NCBI GenBank assembly: GCA_017507105.1
Contig: JAFWBM010000027.1
Coordinates: 124,001-188,000, forward strand
Source of the DNA: Bacteroidaceae bacterium
GTDB taxonomy: Bacteria; Bacteroidota; Bacteroidia; Bacteroidales; Bacteroidaceae
DNA: 64,000 bases
Reading direction: 5' to 3'
The notes under the pieces are model-generated. The model saw nothing but the letters and a program-made list of their open reading frames with translations, did not search any database and was not told the origin of the DNA. Both the position numbers and the translations under genes were made by a program. Shown here one piece after another: positions 10,133-19,736 of the stretch. Positions within the stretch are counted from its first letter, which is position 1, and every line of letters starts with the position of its first letter.

Positions 10133-10140
10133 TATATTTG
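10133..10140 (+). promoter_or_regulatory. Putative -7 element before the BASS transporter
   Basis: TATATTTG 26 nt before the ATG at 10166. No clear TTG upstream. Confidence 0.4.
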
Positions 10141-10165
10141 CAATATTAAAATCAGTACAAACACC

Positions 10166-11020
10166 ATGAATACAATCTGGATTGTAATGCCTATTCTTAT
10201 AGTATTGATGTTCCTATTAGGAACAGAACTTAATAAAGAGGCATTCATAAACGTGGCACGGAATCCCAAAGCTCTCCTTATTGGAATGATTGGACAAATA
10301 ATATTACTGCCGGCTATTGCTTTTATACTTGCATGGGTAATGAATATGCCTCCCTTATATTTCATGGGATTTGTACTTATAGCATGCTGTCCTGGAGGCA
10401 GTTCATCCAACGTTTTTTCCATGCTAGCCAAAGGAGATGTGGCACTATCGGTAACCCTTACAGCCATAAGCAGTATAATAACTCTCTTTACAATTCCAAT
10501 AATAATGGAATTAACCTCTCATTTTGTATCCCATAATGCAGGAGAAGTTATAGAGTTACCTGTGGGTAAACTACTAATACAGAACATAGCACTGTTGTTC
10601 ATCCCTTTAATTGCCGGATGGATTTTAAGGTATTACGCACCTGAAAAAGCAGCCAAAACAAGCAAGATACTAAACAAGATGGCATTTCCGGCACTCATGA
10701 CATTGGCATTACTGTTTTTCCTGCAATACACCGAAGAGATTATGAAAAACTTTCATTTGACAGGTATGGCATGTTCTCTACTGATAATAAGCAGTATGTT
10801 TTTCAGTTCACTGCTATCGCGTATAGGCAAGCTTACAAAAGCAATACGCCGCACTATTATCATTGAAGTAGGAATGCAGAATGCTGCACAAGCAATAGCT
10901 ATAGCAACATCTCCCTTTATTTTCAATTGCGGAGAGATGGCAATACCAGCTATAATATACGCTTTGCTAATGAATATAATACTATTGTTATATATCTTTA
11001 AAGTCAAATACTCCAATTAA
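10166..11020 (+). CDS. Bile acid:sodium symporter (BASS/SBF) family transporter
   Basis: An integral inner-membrane protein of 284 residues with about nine hydrophobic segments. The family signature is clear in VLIACCPGGSSSNVFSML followed by AKGDVALSVTLTAISS, the discontinuous-helix region that binds sodium in BASS proteins. A second such region lies near IEVGMQNAAQAIAIAT. Substrates in this family range from bile acids to pantoate and pyruvate, so the substrate here is open. It starts the run BASS - menG - menA (gaps of 12 and 6 nt), which suggests one transcript; a link with quinone biosynthesis is only by position. Confidence 0.88.
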   Translation: MNTIWIVMPILIVLMFLLGTELNKEAFINVARNPKALLIGMIGQIILLPAIAFILAWVMNMPPLYFMGFVLIACCPGGSSSNVFSMLAKGDVALSVTLTAISSIITLFTIPIIMELTSHFVSHNAGEVIELPVGKLLIQNIALLFIPLIAGWILRYYAPEKAAKTSKILNKMAFPALMTLALLFFLQYTEEIMKNFHLTGMACSLLIISSMFFSSLLSRIGKLTKAIRRTIIIEVGMQNAAQAIAIATSPFIFNCGEMAIPAIIYALLMNIILLLYIFKVKYSN

Positions 11021-11032
11021 AGCCCCGATAAT

Positions 11033-11728
11033 ATGGCAAAAAAAGAGAATATTAAGCGCCTGTTCGACAATATTGCCCCAGACTACGACAAATTGAACCA
11101 CATACTATCACTAAATATCGATAAGGGCTGGCGCAAGAAAGCAGTACGTAAAATTGTCGATTGCGATACACCGTTGACGGTACTCGATGTAGCATGTGGT
11201 ACAGGTGACTTCACCATAGAGATTGCAAGAAAAGCAGCCAAAGAGAGCCGTATAATAGGTATTGACCTATCTGAAGGAATGATGAAAGTGGGACGCAAAA
11301 AGATTGAGGCTGCCGGTGTACAGGCAATTTTGGAATATGGCGACAGTGAATGCTTGTCATATGCAGACAACACATTCGACCGTATATCGGTAGGATTTGG
11401 TGTGCGCAACTTCGAACATCTAGAGTTGGGACTTAAGGAGATGTGCCGTGTACTGAAACCAGGTGGAAGATTGGTTATTCTGGAACTATCTGTTCCATCC
11501 AATCCTATTATACGCTGGTGCTATAAGCTATACTTCCTGAATATACTCCCGGCAATAGGCGGAATTGTATCGGGCAATCGCGGAGCATATGAGTATCTGC
11601 CGGCTTCAGTACTACACTTTCCGACGCCCGACAAGTTCATACCAATGATGCAAAAAGCGGGTTTTGGAGAAGTTATACATAAAGCCTTTACATTTGGCAT
11701 ATGCCGCATGTATATAGGAATAAAATAA
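11033..11728 (+). CDS. menG: Demethylmenaquinone methyltransferase (UbiE/MenG)
   Basis: SAM-dependent enzyme that methylates demethylmenaquinone, the last step of menaquinone synthesis. 231 residues. The family N-terminus is present (RLFDNIAPDYDKLNHILSL), with the SAM motif I LDVACGTGDFTIEIA, the post-I acidic GIDLSEGM, and the UbiE signatures SVGFGVRNFEHLELGLKEM and RVLKPGGRLVILELS. In an organism that makes menaquinone this is MenG rather than ubiquinone-specific UbiE. It is followed 6 nt later by menA, whose product supplies its substrate, so the two last membrane-linked steps are encoded together. Confidence 0.94.
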   Translation: MAKKENIKRLFDNIAPDYDKLNHILSLNIDKGWRKKAVRKIVDCDTPLTVLDVACGTGDFTIEIARKAAKESRIIGIDLSEGMMKVGRKKIEAAGVQAILEYGDSECLSYADNTFDRISVGFGVRNFEHLELGLKEMCRVLKPGGRLVILELSVPSNPIIRWCYKLYFLNILPAIGGIVSGNRGAYEYLPASVLHFPTPDKFIPMMQKAGFGEVIHKAFTFGICRMYIGIK

Positions 11729-11734
11729 AAGAAT

Positions 11735-12607
11735 ATGGCAAGAGAATGGATAGAGGCAATGCGCCTGCGCACACTTCCTGTAAGCATAGCCGGAGTATTG
11801 GCAGGATGTGGATGTGCCATATGGCAGGATAGTTTTTCCCCTATTCCGGCATTGCTATGCCTTATGTTTGCAATATCTGCACAGATTGCCTCAAATTTCG
11901 CTAACGAATATTACGACTTCAAAAACGGAATAGACAAGAAAGGACGCGAAGGATTCCGACGTGGCGTAACAGAAGGAGATATCACACCCGAGGACATGAA
12001 ACATGCTACATTTATTATGCTGGGTATTGCAGCACTAATAGGCTGTTCTTTGCTTCTATATGGAGATATTTGGCTCATAGCCGTAGGTTGTGCCATACTC
12101 ATATTTGCACTTGCATATAGCACCGGAATATACCCTTTATCACATCATGGACTTGGAGATGTTACGGTAGTAGTTTTCTTTGGGATAATACCCGTCACAT
12201 TCACATGCTATCTGCAAACAGGAGAGTGGAACGAACTACCTATATTGCTTACTACTTCTGTTGCAATAGGGTTATTGGCTGCAAATGTCCTTATAGTAAA
12301 CAACTATCGGGACATGGAAGATGATAAGGCGGTAGGAAAACATACAACAGTTGTACTTTTCGGACGTAAAGTAATGGGATTTGTATATCTCATATCGGGT
12401 ACATTTGCAATGATAATTATGACTCCGCTATGGATAAAGTTACCACTATGGACACTTCTTATTCCATCTATTTTCCTTATATTGCATGTAGCAACGTGGC
12501 GTAAAGTCATATGCAGTCAAGGTGCAGCATTAAATCCTTTATTGGGTAGAACAGCCATAAACCTATTTCTCTTTGCATTTATGTTACTTATCGCGTGTGT
12601 AGTATAA
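11735..12607 (+). CDS. menA: 1,4-dihydroxy-2-naphthoate polyprenyltransferase
   Basis: Inner-membrane UbiA-family enzyme that joins the prenyl chain to 1,4-dihydroxy-2-naphthoate to give demethylmenaquinone. 290 residues with about eight hydrophobic segments. It shows the two aspartate-rich regions of the family: NEYYDFKNGIDKKGREG (about 57-73; MenA variant of N-x-x-x-D) and NNYRDMEDDKAVGKHT (about 189-204). The N-terminus WIEAMRLRTLPVSIAGV is also typical of MenA. It lies directly after menG. No terminator is evident in the 240 nt after it. Confidence 0.94.
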   Translation: MAREWIEAMRLRTLPVSIAGVLAGCGCAIWQDSFSPIPALLCLMFAISAQIASNFANEYYDFKNGIDKKGREGFRRGVTEGDITPEDMKHATFIMLGIAALIGCSLLLYGDIWLIAVGCAILIFALAYSTGIYPLSHHGLGDVTVVVFFGIIPVTFTCYLQTGEWNELPILLTTSVAIGLLAANVLIVNNYRDMEDDKAVGKHTTVVLFGRKVMGFVYLISGTFAMIIMTPLWIKLPLWTLLIPSIFLILHVATWRKVICSQGAALNPLLGRTAINLFLFAFMLLIACVV

Positions 12608-12813
12608 CCATTAATAGGTAAATTAGAATAAAATATACTATAGCACATCAATGATAACCTTTATTAAGGCATCATATTCAACTTATTGCAATAGTTTCAT
12701 CCTACTTCTTGTCCACGTAACCCGAATACAACTGAGCCAAAATTGCCAGTTAGTACCTTTTTCTACCGACCCTCTTTTTCTAGTGAGCCACACTTTACCC
12801 CTCCTATAAGTAT

Positions 12814-12848
12814 AAAAAAACGAGACAATCAAAAAAATGATTGTCTCA
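12814..12848 (-). terminator. Terminator after tRNA-Lys (reverse copy)
   Basis: On the reverse strand a 10-bp stem GAGACAATCA/TGATTGTCTC is followed by GTTTTTTTATA, four bases after the tRNA end. It resembles the terminator of the second tRNA-Lys copy at 51960. Confidence 0.8.
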
Positions 12849-12851
12849 TTG

Positions 12852-12924
12852 TACGCCGTCAGGGACTCGAACCCTGGACCCATTGATTAAGAGTCAATTG
12901 CTCTACCAACTGAGCTAACAGCGC
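12852..12924 (-). tRNA. tRNA-Lys (anticodon CTT), copy 1
   Basis: A 73-nt cloverleaf on the reverse strand: acceptor GCGCTGT/ACGGCGT (G1-U72 wobble), discriminator A, D stem GCTC/GAGC, anticodon stem ATTGA/TCAAT with loop CTCTTAA (anticodon CTT), T stem CAGGG/CCCTG. CCA is not encoded. It is identical in sequence to the copy at 51886-51958. Confidence 0.95.
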
Positions 12925-12950
12925 ATCGCGCACCTCTCTCAAATGCGTTG

Positions 12951-12980
12951 CAAAGGTACGCATTTTTTATTCAAATACAA
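12951..12980 (-). promoter_or_regulatory. Promoter of tRNA-Lys copy 1
   Basis: On the reverse strand TTG (complement of 12978-12980), 19-nt spacer, TACCTTTG (complement of 12951-12958). Full consensus. Confidence 0.75.
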
Positions 12981-13022
12981 AATTTAATCTTCTTTTTTAC
13001 AACTATAAGCAAAAAAAATAAT

Positions 13023-13069
13023 TATCTAAAAATAGCGCAAGTATCTCTACTCTGCGCTATTTTTAGATA
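13023..13069 (-). terminator. Terminator after tyrS
   Basis: A 17-bp perfect stem (13023-13039 with 13053-13069) containing AATAGCGCA/TGCGCTATT, with T-rich flanks on both strands, 10 nt past the tyrS stop. Confidence 0.75.
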
Positions 13070-13079
13070 TATAACTATA

Positions 13080-14375
13080 TTATTTTACTATTAATAGATA
13101 ATAGTTCTTCTTTCCTTTCTGAACAAGAATGTATTTATCGTTAAGAAGATTCTCTGTAGTTATAGTCTGGTCGAAAGCTGCAAGTTTCTCTTTGTTTACA
13201 GATACTCCACCACCTTGGACCAATTTACGCATTTCACCTTTTGAGGGAAAGACAGCTGCATGGTCGGTCGTAAGCTCTACAGCTTTTACCCCTTGCTCTA
13301 TAACACTACGCTCAACCTCGAAACGGGGCACTCCGTCAAAAACAGCAAGAAGAGTATCCTCGTCGAGCGAACGCAAAGCATCTGATGTAGAATTTCCAAA
13401 AAGGATGTTGGAAGCATCCACTGCTTTGCTATACTCATCCTCACCATGTACCATAACCGTTACCTCTTGTGCAAGACGTTTCTGCAAGATACGCAAGTGA
13501 GGAGCCTCGGCATGCTGTGCAATAAGGGAGTCAATCTCCTCCTTATCAAGTGAAGTAAAAATCTTTATATATTTATCGGCATCAGCATCGCTGACATTAA
13601 GCCAGAACTGATAGAAACGATATGGTGTAGTATAACGCTTATCAAGCCATATGTTACCTTGTTCTGTCTTTCCAAACTTCTTTCCATCTGCTTTTGTTAT
13701 AAGCGGACATGTCAATGCAAATACCTCATTACCGGACATCTTACGAATCATCTCGGTACCGGTAGTGATATTACCCCATTGATCGGCACCTCCAAGCTGT
13801 AGTTTACAGCCATGCGATTCATTAAGATGAACATAATCATAACCCTGCAGAAGCTGATATGTAAACTCTGTAAATGACATTCCATCGGTACCGGCTTCAC
13901 CGGAAAGACGACGCTTCACCGAGTCTTTTGACATCATATAGTTTACAGTTATCATCTTACCCACGTTACGAATGAAATCAAGGAAAGAAAATTCCTTCAT
14001 CCAGTCGTAGTTATTTACCAAAATAGCAGCATTGGGAGCATCACTTTCGAAATCAAGGAATCGTGCCAACTGCTTTTTTAAGGCCTCCTGATTATGACGT
14101 AACCTCTCTTCGTCAATGAGCACACGCTCCTTTGACTTTCCCGAAGGATCGCCTATCATTCCTGTTGCACCACCGATAAGGGCAATGGGTTTATGACCCG
14201 AACGCTGAAAGTGACGCAACATCATAACACCTACAAGGTGACCGATATGCAACGAATCGGCAGTTGGGTCTATTCCCAAATATATCGTTGTCATCTCTTT
14301 CTGAAGTTGTTCTTCAGTACCTGGCGTCATATCCTGAATCATACCACGCCATTTCAATTCTTGTACAAAATTCAT
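13080..14375 (-). CDS. tyrS: Tyrosyl-tRNA synthetase
   Basis: Class I synthetase that charges tRNA-Tyr in the cytoplasm; 431 residues. The HIGH-type motif is [11 protein letters not shown] (about 38-48) and the KMSKS-type motif is KFGKTEQGN (about 232-240). The tyrosine pocket region shows [14 protein letters not shown]. The C-terminal S4-like RNA-binding domain follows (about 360-431; VQGGGVSVN). The start [15 protein letters not shown] is typical for TyrRS. It has its own promoter (14419-14448) and terminator, so it is separate from the MBL-hydrolase gene upstream. Confidence 0.96.
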   Translation of the reverse strand: MNFVQELKWRGMIQDMTPGTEEQLQKEMTTIYLGIDPTADSLHIGHLVGVMMLRHFQRSGHKPIALIGGATGMIGDPSGKSKERVLIDEERLRHNQEALKKQLARFLDFESDAPNAAILVNNYDWMKEFSFLDFIRNVGKMITVNYMMSKDSVKRRLSGEAGTDGMSFTEFTYQLLQGYDYVHLNESHGCKLQLGGADQWGNITTGTEMIRKMSGNEVFALTCPLITKADGKKFGKTEQGNIWLDKRYTTPYRFYQFWLNVSDADADKYIKIFTSLDKEEIDSLIAQHAEAPHLRILQKRLAQEVTVMVHGEDEYSKAVDASNILFGNSTSDALRSLDEDTLLAVFDGVPRFEVERSVIEQGVKAVELTTDHAAVFPSKGEMRKLVQGGGVSVNKEKLAAFDQTITTENLLNDKYILVQKGKKNYYLLIVK

Positions 14376-14418
14376 CTTTATATATTTATTTCTATTAATT
14401 CCACTTTTTACCTAAAGG

Positions 14419-14448
14419 CAAAGATAATAAACTACTTTATTCCTGCAA
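14419..14448 (-). promoter_or_regulatory. Promoter of tyrS
   Basis: Reverse strand TTG (complement of 14446-14448), 19-nt spacer, TATCTTTG (complement of 14419-14426), 43 nt before the ATG. Full consensus. I found no T-box-like leader. Confidence 0.7.
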
Positions 14449-14459
14449 ATAGGGCAATA

Positions 14460-15266
14460 TTATTCAAGGTTGTACATTGGCGATGGTGTTGCTCGTTTCA
14501 AGACATTCAGTTTGACATCCTTGCCAATTATTATTCCATACGATGCAAACTCCATCTCAACAGTCTTATATGCCAATTCCGGATGATTATTCTCCTCACT
14601 AAGATGACACAACCATATATTCTTCAGATGCAGATTGAAGTTCTTGGCCAGATACTTTGCTGTTGTCTGGTTACTAAGATGACCTGTCATTCCGGCAACC
14701 CTATCTTTCAAGAATTGCGGATAACGTCCCATAAGAAGCATCTGTTCTTCGTAGTTCGCCTCTATTACCAAATGATTGGCCTGCTCAATGTAATAGGAAG
14801 CAGTATCGCTGATAAATCCCAAGTCTGTAGCTATACAAAATTTCGCATCACCTATCTCTATAAAATATCCGACATTGTCGGTTCCATCGTGAGGTACCTC
14901 AAACGGAGTAACGACAAAGGAACGAAATACGGTCTGTACTCCTTTTTCGACATAGCGAACATGCATCGGGTCTATAGGTTTACTCATACAATAATTGTTA
15001 TTAATACCGCGATGTACATCTTTTGTGGCATAAATGGGTATATTTGCCTTTGAAGATATTACACCAAGAGATTTTATATGGTCGGCATGGTCGTGAGTAA
15101 CAAACACAGCACAGATGCTCTCAAAAGGCACACCCTCTTTTTTCAATGCAGCCCTAATAGTCTTTGATGGAATACCGGCATCTATAAGTATTCCATAATC
15201 ATCAACCCCCAAATAGTAACAGTTGCCGCAGCTTCCGCTACCAATACTCATAAAACGAATCTTCAT
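14460..15266 (-). CDS. MBL-fold metallo-hydrolase (YycJ/WalJ-like)
   Basis: 268 residues of the metallo-beta-lactamase fold. The metal site HDHADH (His58, His60, Asp62, His63 in THDHADH) is intact, and the opening SIGSGSCGNCYYLGVDDYGILIDAG is the usual YycJ-type start. Later metal ligands are visible at GHLSNQ and CHLSEENN. YycJ-like proteins are thought to be exonucleases or related phosphodiesterases; the true substrate here is not known. It lies 39 nt after tamL on the same strand and is probably co-transcribed with it, while tyrS downstream has its own promoter. Confidence 0.88.
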   Translation of the reverse strand: MKIRFMSIGSGSCGNCYYLGVDDYGILIDAGIPSKTIRAALKKEGVPFESICAVFVTHDHADHIKSLGVISSKANIPIYATKDVHRGINNNYCMSKPIDPMHVRYVEKGVQTVFRSFVVTPFEVPHDGTDNVGYFIEIGDAKFCIATDLGFISDTASYYIEQANHLVIEANYEEQMLLMGRYPQFLKDRVAGMTGHLSNQTTAKYLAKNFNLHLKNIWLCHLSEENNHPELAYKTVEMEFASYGIIIGKDVKLNVLKRATPSPMYNLE

Positions 15267-15305
15267 ATATTTTTTTCTTTTTTATTCTTTTATACAATTG
15301 TAAAA

Positions 15306-17588
15306 TCAGAAAGGATATCCTATTGCAAAATGTAGTGCAAAATCCCTTCCAAAATCGGGATTCAACACAGGATACCTCTCTTTTCCGCGATAAGCAGGAT
15401 TAACGGCTTTCATACCTGCATCAAGACGGAAAACAAAGAGATCGAGTTCAAACCTCAATCCCATTCCATAAGAAAGTGCAATATCCTTATGGAATCCCTT
15501 AATATCAAATTGTCCTCCGGGTTGCTCTTTATAACTGCGTATAGTCCAAATATTACCGGCATCAACAAAAAGAGCCGAATGTAGTTTCCAGAATAGATGA
15601 GAGCGTAGTTCTATATTCCAATCGAATTTCAGGTCACCCGACTGGTTTATGAAATCTATACTCCTATCTTCTCCTTTATAACTACCGGGACCAAGCCCAC
15701 GTACAGTCCATCCACGCATACCATTTGCACCGCCCGCAAAGTAACGTTTTTCGAAAGGAAGCACCGATGAGTTTCCATAGGGATAGGCTACTCCCAATCC
15801 AAGATGAAGCACTAGGGAGTTACGTTCATCAATATTAACATATGTCGTAAAATCTATATCTCCCTTAACATATTGGGCATATGCTATATCCATGAAGGTG
15901 TATTGTCCGTCACTATTCTTATGACCACCAAAAAGCGAATTCATACCACGTAACAAGTTACCGGAGCACTCCACATTGGCACGAAATGCAAAAGCGGCAC
16001 GTTTATTTCTGTCATTTGAACGAGAGTTATTATAACTATACGAGTATCCCAATTTTGTTATTAGGAGGTTCTCATAGTTATATTTAAGAATAGAGTTCCT
16101 ATTAGATATACTATCGAGATACTCTTTCTTGAATGTATCGGAAATCCAAGGCACATAGATATAGTTAATATCCAACACATCGAGCGAATGTGATGACTTG
16201 TGCGAATTGCTCCATTGATAACTCCATGCACCCGAAAGCACTTGCCTATCGAACTCGGGACGTTCCTGAGAATTAAATTTCAACGAGAAAATAGTAGAAG
16301 ACTTCAATAGTCTGTCATGAGCCGGAACCAACGACGAGAATATTCCACCGAAAAGACGCAAACTAAGTTCTGCACCATACTCATAATAACTGTCACGAGA
16401 ATAACCGCTCAATTCCGATATAGCCTCGTAAGCTCCGAATAGCCGCAAAGAGAGCATTTCGGATCCACGAAACAGATTCTTATCCGAGAATGTAACCGAT
16501 GCAGCAGCTCCTAAATCTCCGGCGGTATTTGTACCCTCTAGTTCAAAGGTTACAGAACGTGGTTTGCTACGTTCAAGCATCACATAGAAATCGAGCAACG
16601 AGCTATCGGGATGCTCTACCATGCGCAACGAAGTATATCGTACTGCCGGTAACTGAGCAAAAGAGTTATATGTCCTGTCTACCCTATTCTGAGAAAATAT
16701 CATACCGGGTTCAAGATAGGTCTTGTCTACCATTGTTCGGGGACGAAGGAATAACTCATCATTATATAAGAACTTGTATTCATCCCACACCAATGTATCG
16801 CACCCTTGCAAGCTATTTGCATCCACACGCATTCCTGCACCAGATACATAATTCACGCTGTTTATAGTATAACATTTGTGCGATGTTCCATCTATAGGTT
16901 TAGATATAATCATCTTAAGATCCACCTTAGTAGAATGATAGGCTGTATCTGCAACAAATGTTATGTAATCCTTAGTAAACTTATAGTATCCTTTATCTTT
17001 AAGCAAAGAGGTTATACGCCTCCGTTCAGCCTCGAGATTATCTACACAGAACGGCATATCCGGGTGCAACAAAGAAGAGGCCGAGTCGGAAAGAATAAGG
17101 TTTGCAATTTCGAGATCTTCGCTCTCCATAGAGAAAGCCGAGACCGTATATCGTTCACGTTCATGCAGATAAAATACAACATTCTTGCGTTTCTTATCTA
17201 TCACCCTCTCCTCTAAGTCAACAGTAGCATGCAGATAGCCATCATTACGCATCATGTTCTCAATATTGTTTCTTGTCATTTCTGCCTGCTGGCGGCTGTA
17301 TATGACAGGAGCCTCGCCTATTTTACGTAGAAGGCGATTATTCCATTTTGTAGTGTCACGACCCGACAACGAATAGGTATACAAGGGAACTTTAAGCAGA
17401 CTGAACCATTTGGAATTGGGGTGTTGACGTATATACGATTGCGCTTTTACAGCAAGGCTCACATCGTGCTGAGATACTATATCTACGTTATTGAGCAGAT
17501 ACTCATCATCGCCTACGAATTTTGTAGACGAGCATGAGAGCATCAACAACGTGACGACAAATATATATATCAGTTTTTTAAAGGACAT
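15306..17588 (-). CDS. tamL: TamL-type BamA/TamA-family outer-membrane lipoprotein
   Basis: 760 residues. The N-terminus MSFKKLIYIFVVTLLMLSC is a lipoprotein signal with the acylated Cys at 19, followed by SSTKFVGDDEYLL, the usual start of Bacteroidetes TamL. POTRA-like repeats occupy roughly 30-350 (for example ENMMRNDGYLHATVD), and the C-terminal half is an Omp85 barrel with FAGGANGMRGWTVRGLGPGSY (the conserved loop-6 RGY/F region) and a final strand LHFAIGYPF ending in Phe. By family knowledge TamL acts with TamB in moving outer-membrane material. The gene is the first of a two-gene run with the MBL hydrolase. A TATATTTG box sits 48 nt upstream. Confidence 0.88.
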   Translation of the reverse strand: MSFKKLIYIFVVTLLMLSCSSTKFVGDDEYLLNNVDIVSQHDVSLAVKAQSYIRQHPNSKWFSLLKVPLYTYSLSGRDTTKWNNRLLRKIGEAPVIYSRQQAEMTRNNIENMMRNDGYLHATVDLEERVIDKKRKNVVFYLHERERYTVSAFSMESEDLEIANLILSDSASSLLHPDMPFCVDNLEAERRRITSLLKDKGYYKFTKDYITFVADTAYHSTKVDLKMIISKPIDGTSHKCYTINSVNYVSGAGMRVDANSLQGCDTLVWDEYKFLYNDELFLRPRTMVDKTYLEPGMIFSQNRVDRTYNSFAQLPAVRYTSLRMVEHPDSSLLDFYVMLERSKPRSVTFELEGTNTAGDLGAAASVTFSDKNLFRGSEMLSLRLFGAYEAISELSGYSRDSYYEYGAELSLRLFGGIFSSLVPAHDRLLKSSTIFSLKFNSQERPEFDRQVLSGAWSYQWSNSHKSSHSLDVLDINYIYVPWISDTFKKEYLDSISNRNSILKYNYENLLITKLGYSYSYNNSRSNDRNKRAAFAFRANVECSGNLLRGMNSLFGGHKNSDGQYTFMDIAYAQYVKGDIDFTTYVNIDERNSLVLHLGLGVAYPYGNSSVLPFEKRYFAGGANGMRGWTVRGLGPGSYKGEDRSIDFINQSGDLKFDWNIELRSHLFWKLHSALFVDAGNIWTIRSYKEQPGGQFDIKGFHKDIALSYGMGLRFELDLFVFRLDAGMKAVNPAYRGKERYPVLNPDFGRDFALHFAIGYPF

Positions 17589-17635
17589 AACCTGCTGGAC
17601 AATTATAAAATCCCCACTTTACAAAAAAAATTTTG

Positions 17636-17643
17636 CAAATATA
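17636..17643 (-). promoter_or_regulatory. Putative -7 element of tamL
   Basis: TATATTTG on the reverse strand, about 48 nt before the ATG. The TTG box is not clear. A TAGCTTTG at 17667-17674 on the forward strand could serve the divergent methyltransferase gene. Confidence 0.4.
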
Positions 17644-17890
17644 CAAAAATCCTCGAAGAAATAAGGTAGCTTTGCAACACTTTTAAGAAGCGGTTTAAAT
17701 TTATATAAACAAGTTTCTAAATAAAGCAAAGAGAAGATGCTTATTTGTTTTTCGAGTTACGATAACCAACCATGTAACAACAAAAATGAGACTGGCATCT
17801 ATGAATAGGAAAACGCAAAGTAAACAGTTTCTATAAGAGCAAGGATTATTTAGGAAATTAAACGATTCTAAGTCTAAACATATAAAAAAA

Positions 17891-18643
17891 ATGATAAGCA
17901 AGTCCATATTAAAACTCATTCGTTCGCTCGACCAAAAGAAGGTCCGCAAAGAGTGCGGCCTATTTATAGCCGAAGGAGGCAAAAGTGTCGGCGATTTGTT
18001 GAACTCGGATATACGATGCAAGTATATTATAGCAACAAGCGAATGGCTTGCTTCGCACACACTGCCAAAAGAAATTGAAATAATAAAGGCAAAAAGAGAA
18101 GAGATTGAACGTGCAAGTTTCCTACGTTCACCTCAAGGCGTAATAGGTATCTTCCATCAACGTAATGAAAAGATAGACCCCACAATAGCAGGCACTGAAC
18201 TATGTCTGGCACTTGACGATATTCAAGACCCTGGAAATCTAGGCACTATAGTACGCATTGCCGATTGGTTTGGCATAGAGCACATCTTTTGTTCACAAGG
18301 TACAGCCGACATATACAATCCAAAAGCAGTGCAAGCAACAATGGGAGCAATAGGACGCATACACCTTCATTATACATCACTGCCTCAGCTACTTGAAGAG
18401 CTCAAAGACAAAATTCCTATATATGGAACATTCCTAGACGGAGAGAACATGTACGAAAAGAGATTGGAGAAACATGGCATAATAGTAATGGGAAACGAAG
18501 GCAACGGAATAGGAAACGAATGTGCCAAACATATAAGCGAGCGTCTTTTTATCCCTAACTACCCTATCGGACGCCCCACATCGGAATCGCTCAATGTATC
18601 AATGGCAACAGCCATCATATGTGCTGAATTCCGTCGTCAATAA
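17891..18643 (+). CDS. SpoU/TrmH-family RNA 2'-O-methyltransferase
   Basis: SAM-dependent enzyme that methylates ribose 2'-OH in rRNA or tRNA; 250 residues. An N-terminal substrate-binding domain (about 1-95, with FIAEGGKSV) precedes the SPOUT knot domain with all three motifs: LDDIQDPGNLGTIVRIADW (motif 1, binding and catalytic Asn/Arg), VMGNEGNGI (motif 2), and IPNYPIGRPTSESLNVSMA (motif 3). The exact target (RlmB-like or other) cannot be read from the sequence. It is divergent from tamL across about 300 nt and stands alone; 197 nt separate it from fabD. Confidence 0.9.
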   Translation: MISKSILKLIRSLDQKKVRKECGLFIAEGGKSVGDLLNSDIRCKYIIATSEWLASHTLPKEIEIIKAKREEIERASFLRSPQGVIGIFHQRNEKIDPTIAGTELCLALDDIQDPGNLGTIVRIADWFGIEHIFCSQGTADIYNPKAVQATMGAIGRIHLHYTSLPQLLEELKDKIPIYGTFLDGENMYEKRLEKHGIIVMGNEGNGIGNECAKHISERLFIPNYPIGRPTSESLNVSMATAIICAEFRRQ

Positions 18644-18797
18644 TCGAACACTTTATAGAATACCGATATATCTCTTTTTTATTCACAAAAAGGGGATTTG
18701 AAAATCATTTTGGTATAATATCAATAAAAACAATGCTATTTTTTCTTAAAAAGGCACTTTAAACAGCAAAAACTGAGATTTGCATCTAAAAAAAACG

Positions 18798-18805
18798 TAT
18801 CTTTG
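18798..18805 (+). promoter_or_regulatory. Putative -7 element of fabD
   Basis: TATCTTTG 35 nt before the fabD ATG. The nearest TTG is only 15 nt upstream, so the -33 box is uncertain. Confidence 0.45.
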
Positions 18806-18840
18806 TAGTTTGAAAGTATTTATAAACAAAGAAAAAGAGT

Positions 18841-19710
18841 ATGAAAGCATTTGTTTTTCCCGGTCAAGGTTCGCAATTCAGCGGAATGGGTAAAGAACTA
18901 TACGAGAATAACCAAACAGCAAAAGAATATTTCGATAAAGCTAACGATATATTAGGTTTCTCCATTACAGAAATCATGTTCGGTGGAACAGCCGAAGAGT
19001 TAAAGCAAACAAGAGTTACTCAACCCGCTGTATTCATTCATTCCGTTGTGTCAGCATTGGCACTTGGTGATGCATATAAACCAGAAATGGTTGCCGGACA
19101 CTCACTTGGCGAACTTTCAGCACTAACAGCAGCCGGAGCTCTCACATTCGAAGACGGTCTTAAATTGGTATATAAGCGTGCACTTGCGATGCAAAAAGCA
19201 TGCGAGACGCAAAAATCTACTATGGCTGCAGTAATTGCACTGCCCGATGAGACAGTAGAACAGATTTGTAAGGAGATAACAGCCAAAGGAAATCTTGTAG
19301 TTGCAGCCAACTATAACTGCCCCGGACAGATTGCAATATCTGGTACCATAGAGGGTATATCTGCTGCATCAGAGGCACTTAAAGCAGCAGGAGCAAAAAG
19401 AGTCATTCCATTAAGCGTAAGTGGCGCTTTCCATTCTCCACTAATGCAACCGGCAAAAGAGGAACTTGAAGCTGCAATATTGGAAACAAGCATCAGCACT
19501 CCATTATGTCCTGTATATCAGAATGTCGATGCGTTACCACACAACGAGCCAAACGAGATTAGAGCAAATCTTATCGCCCAACTGACCTCACCGGTACGTT
19601 GGACTGCCACCATAAAGAACATGTACAAGGATGGAGCCACTGAGTTCATAGAATGCGGTCCTGGTAATGTACTTGAGGGCATGATAAAGAAAATTTCAGC
19701 ATCACTTTAA
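18841..19710 (+). CDS. fabD: Malonyl-CoA:ACP transacylase
   Basis: Cytoplasmic enzyme that transfers malonyl from CoA to acyl carrier protein to start fatty acid elongation; 289 residues. It shows FPGQGSQFSGMG at the N-terminus, the nucleophile motif GHSLGE with Ser88, and the second active-site region SGAFHSPLM (His near 198). Length and motifs are standard. It begins the run fabD - GH13 amylase - DUF4919 gene with gaps of 26 and 8 nt; the link with a carbohydrate enzyme is positional and not explained by fatty acid synthesis. Confidence 0.96.
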   Translation: MKAFVFPGQGSQFSGMGKELYENNQTAKEYFDKANDILGFSITEIMFGGTAEELKQTRVTQPAVFIHSVVSALALGDAYKPEMVAGHSLGELSALTAAGALTFEDGLKLVYKRALAMQKACETQKSTMAAVIALPDETVEQICKEITAKGNLVVAANYNCPGQIAISGTIEGISAASEALKAAGAKRVIPLSVSGAFHSPLMQPAKEELEAAILETSISTPLCPVYQNVDALPHNEPNEIRANLIAQLTSPVRWTATIKNMYKDGATEFIECGPGNVLEGMIKKISASL

Positions 19711-19736
19711 GAACAAGCTATCTGCATTATATAATT

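Noticed and set aside
14193..15053. Forward ORF of 286 codons across tyrS and the MBL-hydrolase gene
   Set aside because: Antisense shadow of two well-supported genes; no family and odd composition.
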